Source: a virus. Taken from it: a DNA stretch of 32,902 bases. Below are positions 7,546 through 15,093 of the stretch, one piece after another (positions within the stretch are counted from its first letter, which is position 1; the number at the start of each line of letters is the position of its first letter). The notes under the pieces are model-generated. The model had not been told where the DNA came from and ran no database searches. It worked only from the letters and a program-made list of their open reading frames with translations. Made by a program: the position numbers and the translations under genes. The stretch lies in the IMG/VR virus record IMGVR_UViG_3300033145_002043, positions 1-32,902 of that record; one strand, 5' to 3'.

Positions 7546-8543
7546 GTTGTGAACTCCAACCACTTAGGGTTTTTTAAATACCATTGAATAGTAGTTTCAA
7601 TGGATCTTGTTATTGTCATAGGGGGTTTCCATCCTATGATTTTCATTAATGTTCCATCAAGAGCATACCTAAGATCATGCCCCGGCCTACTGCTATGAAA
7701 GTCTACCATCTCATAGTTCAACGTCTTTCCCAGTATGTCAGCTACTAACTTAGCCATTTCAAGATTAGACATCTCAGCTTCACCTACAATGTTATACTTT
7801 TGTCCAACCTCAAAGTTATTAAGAAGAAAATGTACCCCATTTGCTACATTACGACAATGGATATAACTTCTAACCCCCGAAACAGTTTTTGTTTTATCGG
7901 CATGGACTGTTATCTTATCCCCTTGTAATATATTTCTAATACAAAGAGGTATAAACTTTTCTGGATGCTGTCTTTCTCCAAACATATTCATACCATGTGT
8001 AATAAAAACCGGAACACCATATGTATTAGCAAAAGCAAGGCACATCTCCTCTGCTCCAGCTTTAGATGCAGAATAAGGATTCCCACTATTATATCTATCC
8101 CATTCTTTATATGCTTTTTCAACATTGTATGCTGGCCCAAAAACTTCATCTGTTGACATAAACAGCATAGCTTCAAGATTATCTAACTTACGAGCAAAGT
8201 TTAGCATATTACAAGTTCCCAACACATTAGCTTTAACAAATAGAATAGGGTCTATAATTGATCTATCAACATGAGTCTCACCAGCTAAATGAAGTAATAT
8301 ACTACTTTCTTTTAATTCCTTTAAAATACCTTCTGAAATTTCTTCAGACAAATCTACGGTATAGAATGTAACTCTTTTATTATCAAATACGTTAATATCC
8401 CGAACACGATCAAAACCATTAGCAGCATATGTTAACTTATCTAAAACAGCTATATCCCAATCAGTCTCTTTTAAAAAATGTTCAACAAAATGATGCCCTG
8501 CAAATCCACAACCACCAGTTATTATTATCTTTTTATTATTCAT
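7542..8543 (-). CDS. dTDP-glucose 4,6-dehydratase-like (RmlB-type) SDR
   Basis: A 333-residue extended short-chain dehydrogenase/reductase. NAD binding uses ITGGCGFAGHHFVEHF (residues about 8-23). HLAGETHVDRSI is the RmlB-type loop, FMSTDEVFG supplies the Thr-Asp-Glu catalytic triad typical of dehydratases, and NPYSASKAGAEEM holds the YxxxK pair. Later HGMNMFGERQHPEKFIPLC and GVRSYIHCRNVANGVHFLLN match the substrate-binding half of dTDP-glucose 4,6-dehydratase. It makes a 4-keto-6-deoxy nucleotide sugar, a precursor of rhamnose or amino-deoxy sugars. Its TGA overlaps the next ATG (ATGA). Whether the nucleotide is dTDP or another base cannot be told from the sequence. Confidence 0.88.
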   Translation of the reverse strand: MNNKKIIITGGCGFAGHHFVEHFLKETDWDIAVLDKLTYAANGFDRVRDINVFDNKRVTFYTVDLSEEISEGILKELKESSILLHLAGETHVDRSIIDPILFVKANVLGTCNMLNFARKLDNLEAMLFMSTDEVFGPAYNVEKAYKEWDRYNSGNPYSASKAGAEEMCLAFANTYGVPVFITHGMNMFGERQHPEKFIPLCIRNILQGDKITVHADKTKTVSGVRSYIHCRNVANGVHFLLNNFEVGQKYNIVGEAEMSNLEMAKLVADILGKTLNYEMVDFHSSRPGHDLRYALDGTLMKIIGWKPPMTITRSIETTIQWYLKNPKWLEFTT

Positions 8544-8554
8544 TTACCTACCCT

Positions 8555-9238
8555 TCATTTCTCCCACTCTTTCTCAATGTATTGAATGTCTTCTGGTGAT
8601 AAATAATCTACATAACCACCAACTTTACCTTTACGGAACTTATGAGACTCTGGATTTTTTGGGGTAGGCGTACTTACTCTTCTTTTTTCCATTGCCCAAT
8701 ATCTCCAGCGTTCATTAAATCCTCTAAATTGTTCTAGATTATTTCGTATATTATCAAACTTACAGTCTTCATGTATTTTATTAACAGCATCAATATTTAC
8801 TGGGAGTTCAAAATACGTTAATATTTCTGACCATATGTTTTCAAATAACATCTCATATTCTATTATAAGTTGATCTCCTGTATATCCTAACCAATACGTT
8901 GTCCAATTTTTATAAGATTCAATCCCATACTTTTTATGCCTAATAAAAGAAGAGATATCTAATAAACCTAATTTATTTTTTCGTTTTGCTTCATCACTTC
9001 TAAAATATAAGTGAAAATAATAACTTACCATAACATCACACGGTTGTCTCCGTAACAAAATTCTCTTAACATCTTTATCTGTAATTCCAAGCTTCTCCCA
9101 TCGTTTCAGAGCATTATTTTCATCATGTACATATAATATACTAGGTAACTCCTCTTCCAACAACTCAAAGTACAATTTCATAAATAATCTTATCCAAGTT
9201 CTTCCACTCTTTGGATAAGAGATAACATATCTCAGCAT
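8555..9238 (-). CDS. PAPS-dependent sulfotransferase
   Basis: A 227-residue cytosolic sulfotransferase that would move sulfate from 3'-phosphoadenylyl sulfate to a hydroxyl, here presumably of a sugar. The 5'-phosphosulfate loop is at residues 7-17 (SYPKSGRTWIR). The 3'-phosphate strand-helix is ILLRRQPCDVMVSYYFHLYF (residues about 60-79). A C-terminal FRKGKVGGYVDYL corresponds to the family's RKGxxGxW-type PAPS contact, with G-Y in place of W. The central LIIEYEMLFENIW also fits. The start follows GGAGAATGATTAA, 4 nt after the broken methyltransferase. Family confident; acceptor unknown. PAPS must come from the host unless encoded elsewhere. Confidence 0.9.
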   Translation of the reverse strand: MLRYVISYPKSGRTWIRLFMKLYFELLEEELPSILYVHDENNALKRWEKLGITDKDVKRILLRRQPCDVMVSYYFHLYFRSDEAKRKNKLGLLDISSFIRHKKYGIESYKNWTTYWLGYTGDQLIIEYEMLFENIWSEILTYFELPVNIDAVNKIHEDCKFDNIRNNLEQFRGFNERWRYWAMEKRRVSTPTPKNPESHKFRKGKVGGYVDYLSPEDIQYIEKEWEK

Positions 9239-9242
9239 TTAA

Positions 9243-10019
9243 TCATTCTCCAATTTTAAATAGATGTCTTCTTCTAAGTGTTTTCATATGAGTTACTTCT
9301 TTATAGCCACTAATTTCTTTTAAAAAAGCACTCACTGTAGCTCTATCCTTCAACCACTTCACTCTGTATCTTCCATTACTGTCTCTACTTGCAGTTTGAA
9401 AGAACGTAGTCTTACTGTTTTTTATTAAATTAGATACTATCTCACTAGACTTCTCTCTGCCAAATTGCTTTACCAACCACATATGAACATTCATACATAT
9501 TGCTAAATCAACTTGTTTAAATTCTGTATCTGGTGTAACACCTTTCATCAATTCAATTTCTTTTAACCTATAGCACTTTCTTACCTGTTTTAAAAAATTA
9601 AACATAAGAGGATCAGCTTCATATGCAACTACAAAATCAACCATAAACTTTCTCATCAAATTAAAAGTTGTATATCCAGCAGCACACCCAAGATCTATAA
9701 CCGTTTTTGGTGGAGTTATAATATTTGAAAATATTATATCAACTTCTTTTGTACTATCTTTATGATATTCATGATCTTCAAAATAAGGTATATCAATCTT
9801 TTGGTATGTCTTCCCTAAAGTAGCTGCTGATCCATCATAATAGACATCACCAAACTTTTTTGTTAGATTCTTAATTACTTGAATTTGTTCATTAACTTTT
9901 GGTAGTACTGATATTATATCATTTTTTATCTTATTAATAGCATCTCTATCAGTTTTCCCCCATCTCCTATTAAGATTTTTTAAATCTCCTACCGTAACTC
10001 CATCTGTTCTAGCCCAAAA
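9243..10019 (-). CDS. SAM-dependent methyltransferase fragment of the interrupted fusion
   Basis: The frame gives 258 residues without an initiator until Leu/Met at 9659. Residues 1-60 (numbered from 10019) are FWARTDGVTVGDLKNLNRRW and a helical linker. The methyltransferase domain begins with PPKTVIDLGCAAGYTTF, a good SAM motif I, then FVVAYEADPLMFNFLKQV with the acidic ribose contact and DLAICMNVHMWLVKQFG as motif IV. It ends MKTLRRRHLFKIGE. If translation starts at 9659, motif I is lost and the 138-residue product would be inactive. It is followed after 4 nt by the sulfotransferase gene. Confidence 0.6.
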   Translation of the reverse strand, partial: FWARTDGVTVGDLKNLNRRWGKTDRDAINKIKNDIISVLPKVNEQIQVIKNLTKKFGDVYYDGSAATLGKTYQKIDIPYFEDHEYHKDSTKEVDIIFSNIITPPKTVIDLGCAAGYTTFNLMRKFMVDFVVAYEADPLMFNFLKQVRKCYRLKEIELMKGVTPDTEFKQVDLAICMNVHMWLVKQFGREKSSEIVSNLIKNSKTTFFQTASRDSNGRYRVKWLKDRATVSAFLKEISGYKEVTHMKTLRRRHLFKIGE

Positions 10020-10329
10020 GAAAAATATCTCTATGTTGAATATTTTCTTCTTCTAATATAGTCAAAATTTCATCAAACTGCCTGAAGAGTTCTTCTAAAC
10101 TTATTGAAAATAAAATTCGTCTTATGTTTCCGTTTATATCCCTATAATTACCTACACGACATTTGTATTTTTTCATAGTGTAAGAACCCTCACCAACACT
10201 TAAAACTTCAGGGGCATAAGGATTTGTGCCACCCCTTGAAAATTTATTAATACAATATAATTCATTCTCTATTGAAGATAGATGAGAATACTTTTTATTT
10301 TTATCTGTATACTTTTTTGTAAAAGTCAT
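10009..10329 (-). CDS. Kinase-like N-terminal fragment (106 aa)
   Basis: This is the translated upstream part of the interrupted fusion, starting MTFTKKYTDKNKKYSHL at the ATG that follows TTTTAAGGAATAAT. The upstream stop (10331) overlaps the ribosome site. It holds a helix Glu region (SSIENELYCINKF), a hinge-like SYTMKKYKCRVGNYRD, a long helix (LEELFRQFDEILTIL) and the catalytic-loop start ENIQHRD. It ends IFLLG at TAG. HRD without the following Asn or DFG cannot form an active site. The layout fits LPS-core-type sugar kinases, consistent with its neighbours. Confidence 0.55.
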   Translation of the reverse strand: MTFTKKYTDKNKKYSHLSSIENELYCINKFSRGGTNPYAPEVLSVGEGSYTMKKYKCRVGNYRDINGNIRRILFSISLEELFRQFDEILTILEEENIQHRDIFLLG

Positions 10330-10330
10330 A

Positions 10331-11791
10331 TTATTCCTTAAAATAAAACCAAGATGAACAAGCATCACCACGATTCTCTCTTGGTGCTTTCTTATCCGTT
10401 AAGTATATCTGTTCAATCTTATAAGCTTTTGCAAAATCTAATAGAGCGTGGGCAACCTTTGGATCTTTTTTAATCTCACCACTACCTTTATATTCAAAGT
10501 CATGACCAGCAACAATACCCCCCGGCCTAACTTTTCTGCTCCATAATATTAAATCCATCATAGCAAAATCATAAGTGTGCTCACCATCAATATACACAAA
10601 ATCAAGGGTATTATCAGGTATATCATAAGATGCTACATCAGAAAACTTCTCTATCCAGAACAATCTGTCATTATATACAGGATCTGTAAATCTACCGTAT
10701 GCCTGTCTCTTAAACTTTTCATGCGTTTTCCTACCCCATAATCTTTTGTTACTCATATGATCAGCATAAGGTTCAATAAGAAATAAAGATAAATTTGGAA
10801 TGTTATCAAACATTACTTTAGCATTTCTACCCCTTTGAACACCAATCTCTGCACCAAGCTTTAACCCAAGCTCTGCAAAATACCTATACAACCCCGCTCT
10901 TTTCATTCCCTTTTTTATAATTAATTTCTTATCTGACATTAATATAGTTTCCTCCCCCTCTTCTATTGTTGGTGTTTTGATGAGAAGATCCTCATCAAAA
11001 ACATCTTCCCATGTTGGTACAGGGCTAAAATGGTTAATAAGCCATTCTAATTTTCTAGTCTGTTTATCCCATTTATTATTTTTCCATATATCAACAGCAT
11101 AATCTATTGATTTTTTCTTATCATCCCTGTTAGAATATGTCATATCCTTAGAACCCTTAGACCAATGTGCATACCATGTTTTTCTATTTAATTTACATTG
11201 ACCACCAGATAACCAAGATTTTAAACATATTTCTTGAGCTTCTCTGCCCATACCACCATAGTTAACTTCATCCAAACCACCTATTTCAAAGAATCTTTCT
11301 CTGTGCATAAACCAACAACTTCCTTGAAATGTCATTAAATCAGGCAATCCTTCACTAGTAACTCGTTCAGAATATTCAGGCCATTTTCTTCCTTTTAGAT
11401 CTTCTTGGGATATATATTCAAACTCATATTTTTTATTTAGATTCTTTTTCCAAGTTTTTACATCTAAAGAGTATCTAACAGGAACTACTGTCCAGTCAGG
11501 TTTACACTCAAGTTTTAATACTTCATCAAATGCGTTATCAAAAGCACAATGTGCATCACACTTTAAAATATATTTACCTTTAGCCATCCTAGCGGCTGAA
11601 TTTATGGAGTATCGCATTCCCTTTCTAGTACCATTATGCAATATTTTAATTTTTTTATTATCTTTTAATTCAACCCAATATCCATCGAGACATACTATAA
11701 TTTCTATATCCCCTTCGGCTTTTTCCAATATATCATCCACTGTACGTTGTAACCATATCTCCTTATAAGCAGGTATAATAACAGAAATCAT
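10331..11791 (-). CDS. GT2 glycosyltransferase fused to a methyltransferase (MT24-like)
   Basis: A 486-residue bifunctional enzyme. Residues 1-240 form a GT2 domain: MISVIIPAYKEIWLQRTVDD, IIVCLDGYWVE, KYILKCDAHCAFD holding the metal-site DAH, FQGSCWFMHRE and SWLSGGQCKLNRKTWYAHW. Residues about 290-486 form a class I methyltransferase of the methyltransferase-24 type: LGAEIGVQRGRNA, LFLIEPYADH, LDFVYIDGEHTYDFAMMDL and RPGGIVAGHDF. The ATG at 11791 is used because AAGAAAGGAATAGAT precedes it; a 7-codon longer frame is less likely. The GT2 half is paralogous to the gene at 5902-6810. Probably glycosyl transfer coupled to sugar methylation. Confidence 0.87.
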   Translation of the reverse strand: MISVIIPAYKEIWLQRTVDDILEKAEGDIEIIVCLDGYWVELKDNKKIKILHNGTRKGMRYSINSAARMAKGKYILKCDAHCAFDNAFDEVLKLECKPDWTVVPVRYSLDVKTWKKNLNKKYEFEYISQEDLKGRKWPEYSERVTSEGLPDLMTFQGSCWFMHRERFFEIGGLDEVNYGGMGREAQEICLKSWLSGGQCKLNRKTWYAHWSKGSKDMTYSNRDDKKKSIDYAVDIWKNNKWDKQTRKLEWLINHFSPVPTWEDVFDEDLLIKTPTIEEGEETILMSDKKLIIKKGMKRAGLYRYFAELGLKLGAEIGVQRGRNAKVMFDNIPNLSLFLIEPYADHMSNKRLWGRKTHEKFKRQAYGRFTDPVYNDRLFWIEKFSDVASYDIPDNTLDFVYIDGEHTYDFAMMDLILWSRKVRPGGIVAGHDFEYKGSGEIKKDPKVAHALLDFAKAYKIEQIYLTDKKAPRENRGDACSSWFYFKE

Positions 11792-11804
11792 ATCTATTCC
11801 TTTC

Positions 11805-12341
11805 TTAGTCAATTTTATAAAAATATTCCGTATCTATAGGGTTTATAACCTTATCCTTAGTTGTATTATACCCCGTTATAAGTTTTAAAGCATTACACTT
11901 TGATCTTATAATATTATTTGAAAGTATAAAAGCTTCATGATTTTTATCACTACCATACATGAATAATTTAAGGTTAAGTTGTTTCCTCAAAGCTATCAAA
12001 ATATCATATAATATATTATTATTCTGAAAATATATCGTATTTATACCTGACACCATTAGTAAAAACTGTAAATGCACAATAAACTTTTGTATAACGTCAC
12101 CTTCAGAAAATTTAAAATTTGATATCTTTTTAATTCCTAATGATTTACCTATATTAAAAACGTCAAAACGCCTTTGTTCAGATACAGATTGTTTACATAA
12201 GAAATTACAATTATGAATTGGTATATCAGAATCATCTGAAAATATGATGACTTCATACATACTACTATTTTTAGCAATAATACCTGCACAATATTTTACC
12301 CAAGAATAAGAGTCATACGAAATAATAATAGATTTACACAT
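11805..12341 (-). CDS. Hypothetical protein (178 aa), faintly PIG-L deacetylase-like
   Basis: An alpha/beta protein starting MCKSIIISYDSYSWVKYCAG. The order of elements resembles PIG-L N-acetylglucosaminyl deacetylases: the first strand, then GIIAKNSSMYEVIIFSDDSD, a central VHLQFLLMVSGINTIYFQNN and a C-terminal KLITGYNTTKDKVINP. The HPDD and later His zinc ligands are absent, so it is either inactive or a different family. It overlaps the previous gene by 8 nt and is followed by a GT2 fusion, which fits a sugar pathway. Low confidence in any family. Confidence 0.5.
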   Translation of the reverse strand: MCKSIIISYDSYSWVKYCAGIIAKNSSMYEVIIFSDDSDIPIHNCNFLCKQSVSEQRRFDVFNIGKSLGIKKISNFKFSEGDVIQKFIVHLQFLLMVSGINTIYFQNNNILYDILIALRKQLNLKLFMYGSDKNHEAFILSNNIIRSKCNALKLITGYNTTKDKVINPIDTEYFYKID

Positions 12342-12543
12342 TTAACATTTCCTCTCTACATAATTCACTTTTTCGTAAATCTGAATACCTACATCCAATA
12401 TCTTCATGTGCTAATTTATGACATTCATAACTATCACGCTTTTCATTACAATTTTTATATTCTTTGGATAATAGTATATACTTTCTATCTTTAAACTGTT
12501 CTTTAACATATTGATATGTTAACTTTTTTCTAGAGTGTGTCAT
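12334..12543 (-). CDS. Small protein with a truncated zinc-ribbon-type 'YVKE...LLSKEYKN' domain
   Basis: A 69-residue protein. KLTYQYVKEQFKDRKYILLS followed by KEYKNCNEK matches the N-terminal strand-helix of a small domain often found beside homing endonucleases and in virus proteins, usually followed by a CxxC...CxxC ribbon. Here the ribbon is replaced by an irregular C/H region (YECHKLAHEDIGC, then SELCREE), so metal binding is doubtful. It overlaps both neighbours (4 nt and 8 nt). It may be a remnant or a small regulator; no function is assigned. Confidence 0.5.
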   Translation of the reverse strand: MTHSRKKLTYQYVKEQFKDRKYILLSKEYKNCNEKRDSYECHKLAHEDIGCRYSDLRKSELCREEMLNV

Positions 12544-13331
12544 ACGTTATCAATAATATCCTTTGCTGTTATTAACTTTAAATCTGGAGATTGTTTATAT
12601 TTTCCCGGCACTTTTAACAATCTACATTTATTAATTATTTTATCTCCATTTTCGCCAATTATAAATACTGAAGTATTTAAAATAACTGGTATATAAGCAA
12701 ATTGGTTATCGACTGTGATAGTCATAACTGAATTTTTAGTATATGCCATTACATCTTTCATACTTTTAACTACAGCTGCATTATCAAAATCATACCTACT
12801 GTTATTATACAACACTACATTATTTTTTTTGTTAAGTGTCTCTATTACACCATCCCAGACTTCTTTTTCAATTTCATCACTAACGTAGATCATAACAATA
12901 TTCTTATCCGATTTAATTTCCTGTATAGGATAATTAATGAATTCATTTGAATTAACTTCCATTAATTTTGAGTCTCCTCTCGGACACCAAAACTCTAAAG
13001 CTTTACCAGTATTATAAAATTGTCTAAAATATTTCATTAACTTCATATATACATCTGGGTCTGTATATAAATTACCCCCAGAAACTGCTTCATAGTTTAA
13101 TGGGGTTAAATTTTTCTTTAAAAACCAATCAGGAAGATCAATATTCCATTTTACAAAATCTTCTATGTAAGGGTATAATTCATTATCACACATAACTAAA
13201 AAACTATAATCCTTATAATCCCCCTTACTAAGATATCTTAACCTACCCTGAAATTTATTTAAAAACGTTCTGATATCACCAACAAAAAACACAGTCAATA
13301 CTGGTTCATCAACATAAAAGTCTGAAGTCAT
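12540..13331 (-). CDS. Hypothetical protein of the sugar cluster (263 aa), possibly GT-B-like
   Basis: An alpha/beta protein beginning MTSDFYVDEPVLTVFFVGDI. Its middle has KNIVMIYVSDEIEKEVWDGV and NNVVLYNNSRYD. The C-terminal half runs through MTITVDNQFAYIPVILNTSV, then FIIGENGDKI, an arrangement reminiscent of the nucleotide half of GT9/ADP-heptose-type glycosyltransferases (fixed-time strand followed by a small-residue turn). The similarity is faint, and no diagnostic motif is complete. It is the first gene after the membrane-protein block and overlaps the next small gene by 4 nt. Glycosyltransferase-related is my guess; otherwise unknown. Confidence 0.55.
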   Translation of the reverse strand: MTSDFYVDEPVLTVFFVGDIRTFLNKFQGRLRYLSKGDYKDYSFLVMCDNELYPYIEDFVKWNIDLPDWFLKKNLTPLNYEAVSGGNLYTDPDVYMKLMKYFRQFYNTGKALEFWCPRGDSKLMEVNSNEFINYPIQEIKSDKNIVMIYVSDEIEKEVWDGVIETLNKKNNVVLYNNSRYDFDNAAVVKSMKDVMAYTKNSVMTITVDNQFAYIPVILNTSVFIIGENGDKIINKCRLLKVPGKYKQSPDLKLITAKDIIDNV

Positions 13332-13345
13332 TCTACTCTACCTTT

Positions 13346-14242
13346 CTAAAATAAATTTGAAACTTGAATTCCTACTTTAAGATCAAAGTATTCATTTGTA
13401 TAAAAGCCAATGCCACCAAAAAGATTATTTATCAGTGGAATATGATTAGCAAAATTATACTGTACTGGGTCTATGCCAAACACGAATTCATCATTATACC
13501 CAACACCAATATTAAAAAATCTATAATCAATATCCTTTTTAGTTCTCCCGTATGAAAATAATCCTAGGCTTAAAGTAGGGTAAGTATTATCATAGGTAGT
13601 GTTGACCCCTAAAGATAAATTTGGGTTTACCATAAATGACCTATCATTAACTTCTTCTTCAACCCAATTTACCGATTTTACAGTCACTGGTATCTTTTTA
13701 TCTCTATACCCCAATTTATCTATAACCATATTAGTGTTAGCTATAACTTCAGTATCCCCATTTTTATTTTTTGTTATCACTATATCGGTTGAATATTCTT
13801 TTCTATACATACCTGATTTCCATCTATTTGTAGGTCTATTATTATAATGCATTGCCCATGACTCAGGTATGCCTTTTTCATTTGTTATATTTATGAATTC
13901 ATGATCATTTATATCACCCTTATTATACACATGATCAGAACTTTGTTTTTTATTTACAGTTTGTTTAACTTCCGTTACTATATTTCCTATCTCTGTCACT
14001 TTTAAATCTGTAGATCTAGTATACCTTTTTACTTCCCTATCTAATTGTTTAAATTTTGTACTCAATAATTTATCGCTTTCAATCTTGTTAGCAACCATAA
14101 TATTTTCAGCAACAATTTTATAATCACTCATCAACTTTATCTTCTCATTTAACAGCATATTACTAACTTTATGGTATGTAAAATACATACCTAATATTGA
14201 AAACAACATAACTATAATTATTAAAATTGTTTTTATTTTCAT
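13346..14242 (-). CDS. Membrane-anchored protein with coiled coil and outer-membrane-like C-terminus (spanin-like candidate)
   Basis: A 298-residue protein. Residues 5-24 are an N-terminal membrane anchor (TILIIIVMLFSILGMYFTYH). Residues about 30-105 are helical/coiled coil (TKFKQLDREVKRYTRSTD). Residues about 110-200 form a mixed domain with W and Y clusters. The last 100 residues alternate in beta-strand pattern (NLSLGVNTTYDNTYPTLSLG) and end VGIQVSNLF, with a terminal Phe as in outer-membrane barrel proteins. This would tie the inner membrane to the outer membrane, as spanins do. It overlaps the holin candidate by 4 nt. The topology is read from sequence; the spanin role is inference. Confidence 0.55.
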   Translation of the reverse strand: MKIKTILIIIVMLFSILGMYFTYHKVSNMLLNEKIKLMSDYKIVAENIMVANKIESDKLLSTKFKQLDREVKRYTRSTDLKVTEIGNIVTEVKQTVNKKQSSDHVYNKGDINDHEFINITNEKGIPESWAMHYNNRPTNRWKSGMYRKEYSTDIVITKNKNGDTEVIANTNMVIDKLGYRDKKIPVTVKSVNWVEEEVNDRSFMVNPNLSLGVNTTYDNTYPTLSLGLFSYGRTKKDIDYRFFNIGVGYNDEFVFGIDPVQYNFANHIPLINNLFGGIGFYTNEYFDLKVGIQVSNLF

Positions 14243-14520
14243 TCCATACCTTCTTCCCCTTCATAAAACCCATCAGAATCTTCAGTTAATTTAGTTTTAG
14301 CATATATTCTTATACTAAAAACAGTGAGAAAACTCCCGAATAAAAATCCCAATCCAACTTCAACGGGTATTAAGGATACCCATACATCCTCAACCCACCT
14401 ACCCTCAAATATACCGAATATCACTGGTAAATATAAAAGTATAAGCCACTGATATTTCATGGATGAAAGGTTACGCAAGTTTTTTTGTAACCATAAAGGC
14501 CAAAATTTTGACCACTCCAT
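14239..14520 (-). CDS. Two-span membrane protein, holin candidate
   Basis: A 93-residue protein with two membrane segments at residues about 23-40 (YQWLILLYLPVIFGIFEG) and 50-72 (LIPVEVGLGFLFGSFLTVFS). The N-terminus is basic and aromatic, and the C-terminal tail is acidic (EDSDGFYEGEEGME). Size, topology and place between two other envelope proteins fit a class II-type holin. However, no endolysin gene is visible in the window, so the lysis role is not proven. TTAGGAGAGTTGTT gives its ribosome site, and its stop overlaps the next start by 4 nt. Confidence 0.55.
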   Translation of the reverse strand: MEWSKFWPLWLQKNLRNLSSMKYQWLILLYLPVIFGIFEGRWVEDVWVSLIPVEVGLGFLFGSFLTVFSIRIYAKTKLTEDSDGFYEGEEGME

Positions 14521-14530
14521 AACAACTCTC

Positions 14531-15058
14531 CTAACTATTATATTTTTTGTTTTTAACCTCTAATAATATCTGAGATAATAGATCTGTCATAACATCATCT
14601 TTCTTAGTTATCTCACTTTTTATCTCATCTTTCATCTCTTTAAAACTTAATTTAAGTTCTTCATTCCGTTTATCACATGTAAGAACAGTGACATACTTAG
14701 GAATTTTATCTTTATCTAGGTAATATGTACTAACAGTATCCATTTGATCACCCATCCTATTTTGACATGTAGTGTTTATAAAACTATCTATCTTATCCCC
14801 CATAGACTTAAACTCAACATTAACTCCAGATCTACAATCTTTACATTCAGTTGTTATTTCCTTAAATTTAATATTTTCATTATCTATAATTTTATTATTG
14901 GTTTCTTTAATTTCTTTAAATTTCTCATTATATGATTTAAGTAAAGTTTTTAAAGTCCCATATGTAACAGATATTGGAACAACAACAGTAGTAATAAACC
15001 CAATTATTAACCACTCAGTACTAGTTAACGCCACTTTAATCAACTCACTTTTATCCAA
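14531..15058 (-). CDS. Membrane-anchored coiled-coil protein
   Basis: A 175-residue protein starting at TTG, preceded by GGGGTGATAGCCC. One transmembrane segment lies at residues about 14-38 (WLIIGFITTVVVPISVTYG), followed by a long charged coiled coil (LKSYNEKFKEIKETNNKIID). A CKDCRSG pair lies at about residue 75, and the C-terminal half is helical (MKDEIKSEITKKDD). It is the first of three consecutive membrane proteins and may belong to the lysis system as an Rz-like or antiholin component. A 13-codon ORF beginning MNNWGDSPW overlaps its start in another frame and could be a leader. Confidence 0.6.
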   Translation of the reverse strand: MDKSELIKVALTSTEWLIIGFITTVVVPISVTYGTLKTLLKSYNEKFKEIKETNNKIIDNENIKFKEITTECKDCRSGVNVEFKSMGDKIDSFINTTCQNRMGDQMDTVSTYYLDKDKIPKYVTVLTCDKRNEELKLSFKEMKDEIKSEITKKDDVMTDLLSQILLEVKNKKYNS

Positions 15059-15093
15059 GGGCTATCACCCCAATTATTCATTTTTATTATATA

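Larger units (their letters stand above)
9243..10329 (-). pseudogene. Kinase-like/methyltransferase fusion interrupted by an internal deletion or frameshift
   Basis: Two open frames belong to one protein. The upstream frame carries a kinase-like N-lobe and stops ten codons after IQHRD. A second frame, open from about 10050, continues without any stop through 9243 and has no ATG, GTG or TTG before 9659. Right after the shift it reads FFWARTDG, which resembles the end of a kinase DFGWA motif. The catalytic loop Asn and the DFG Asp are both missing, so a segment of about 15-20 codons seems lost at position about 10015-10025. The C-terminal methyltransferase is intact. It may be truly broken, or an assembly error. 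Confidence 0.7.
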
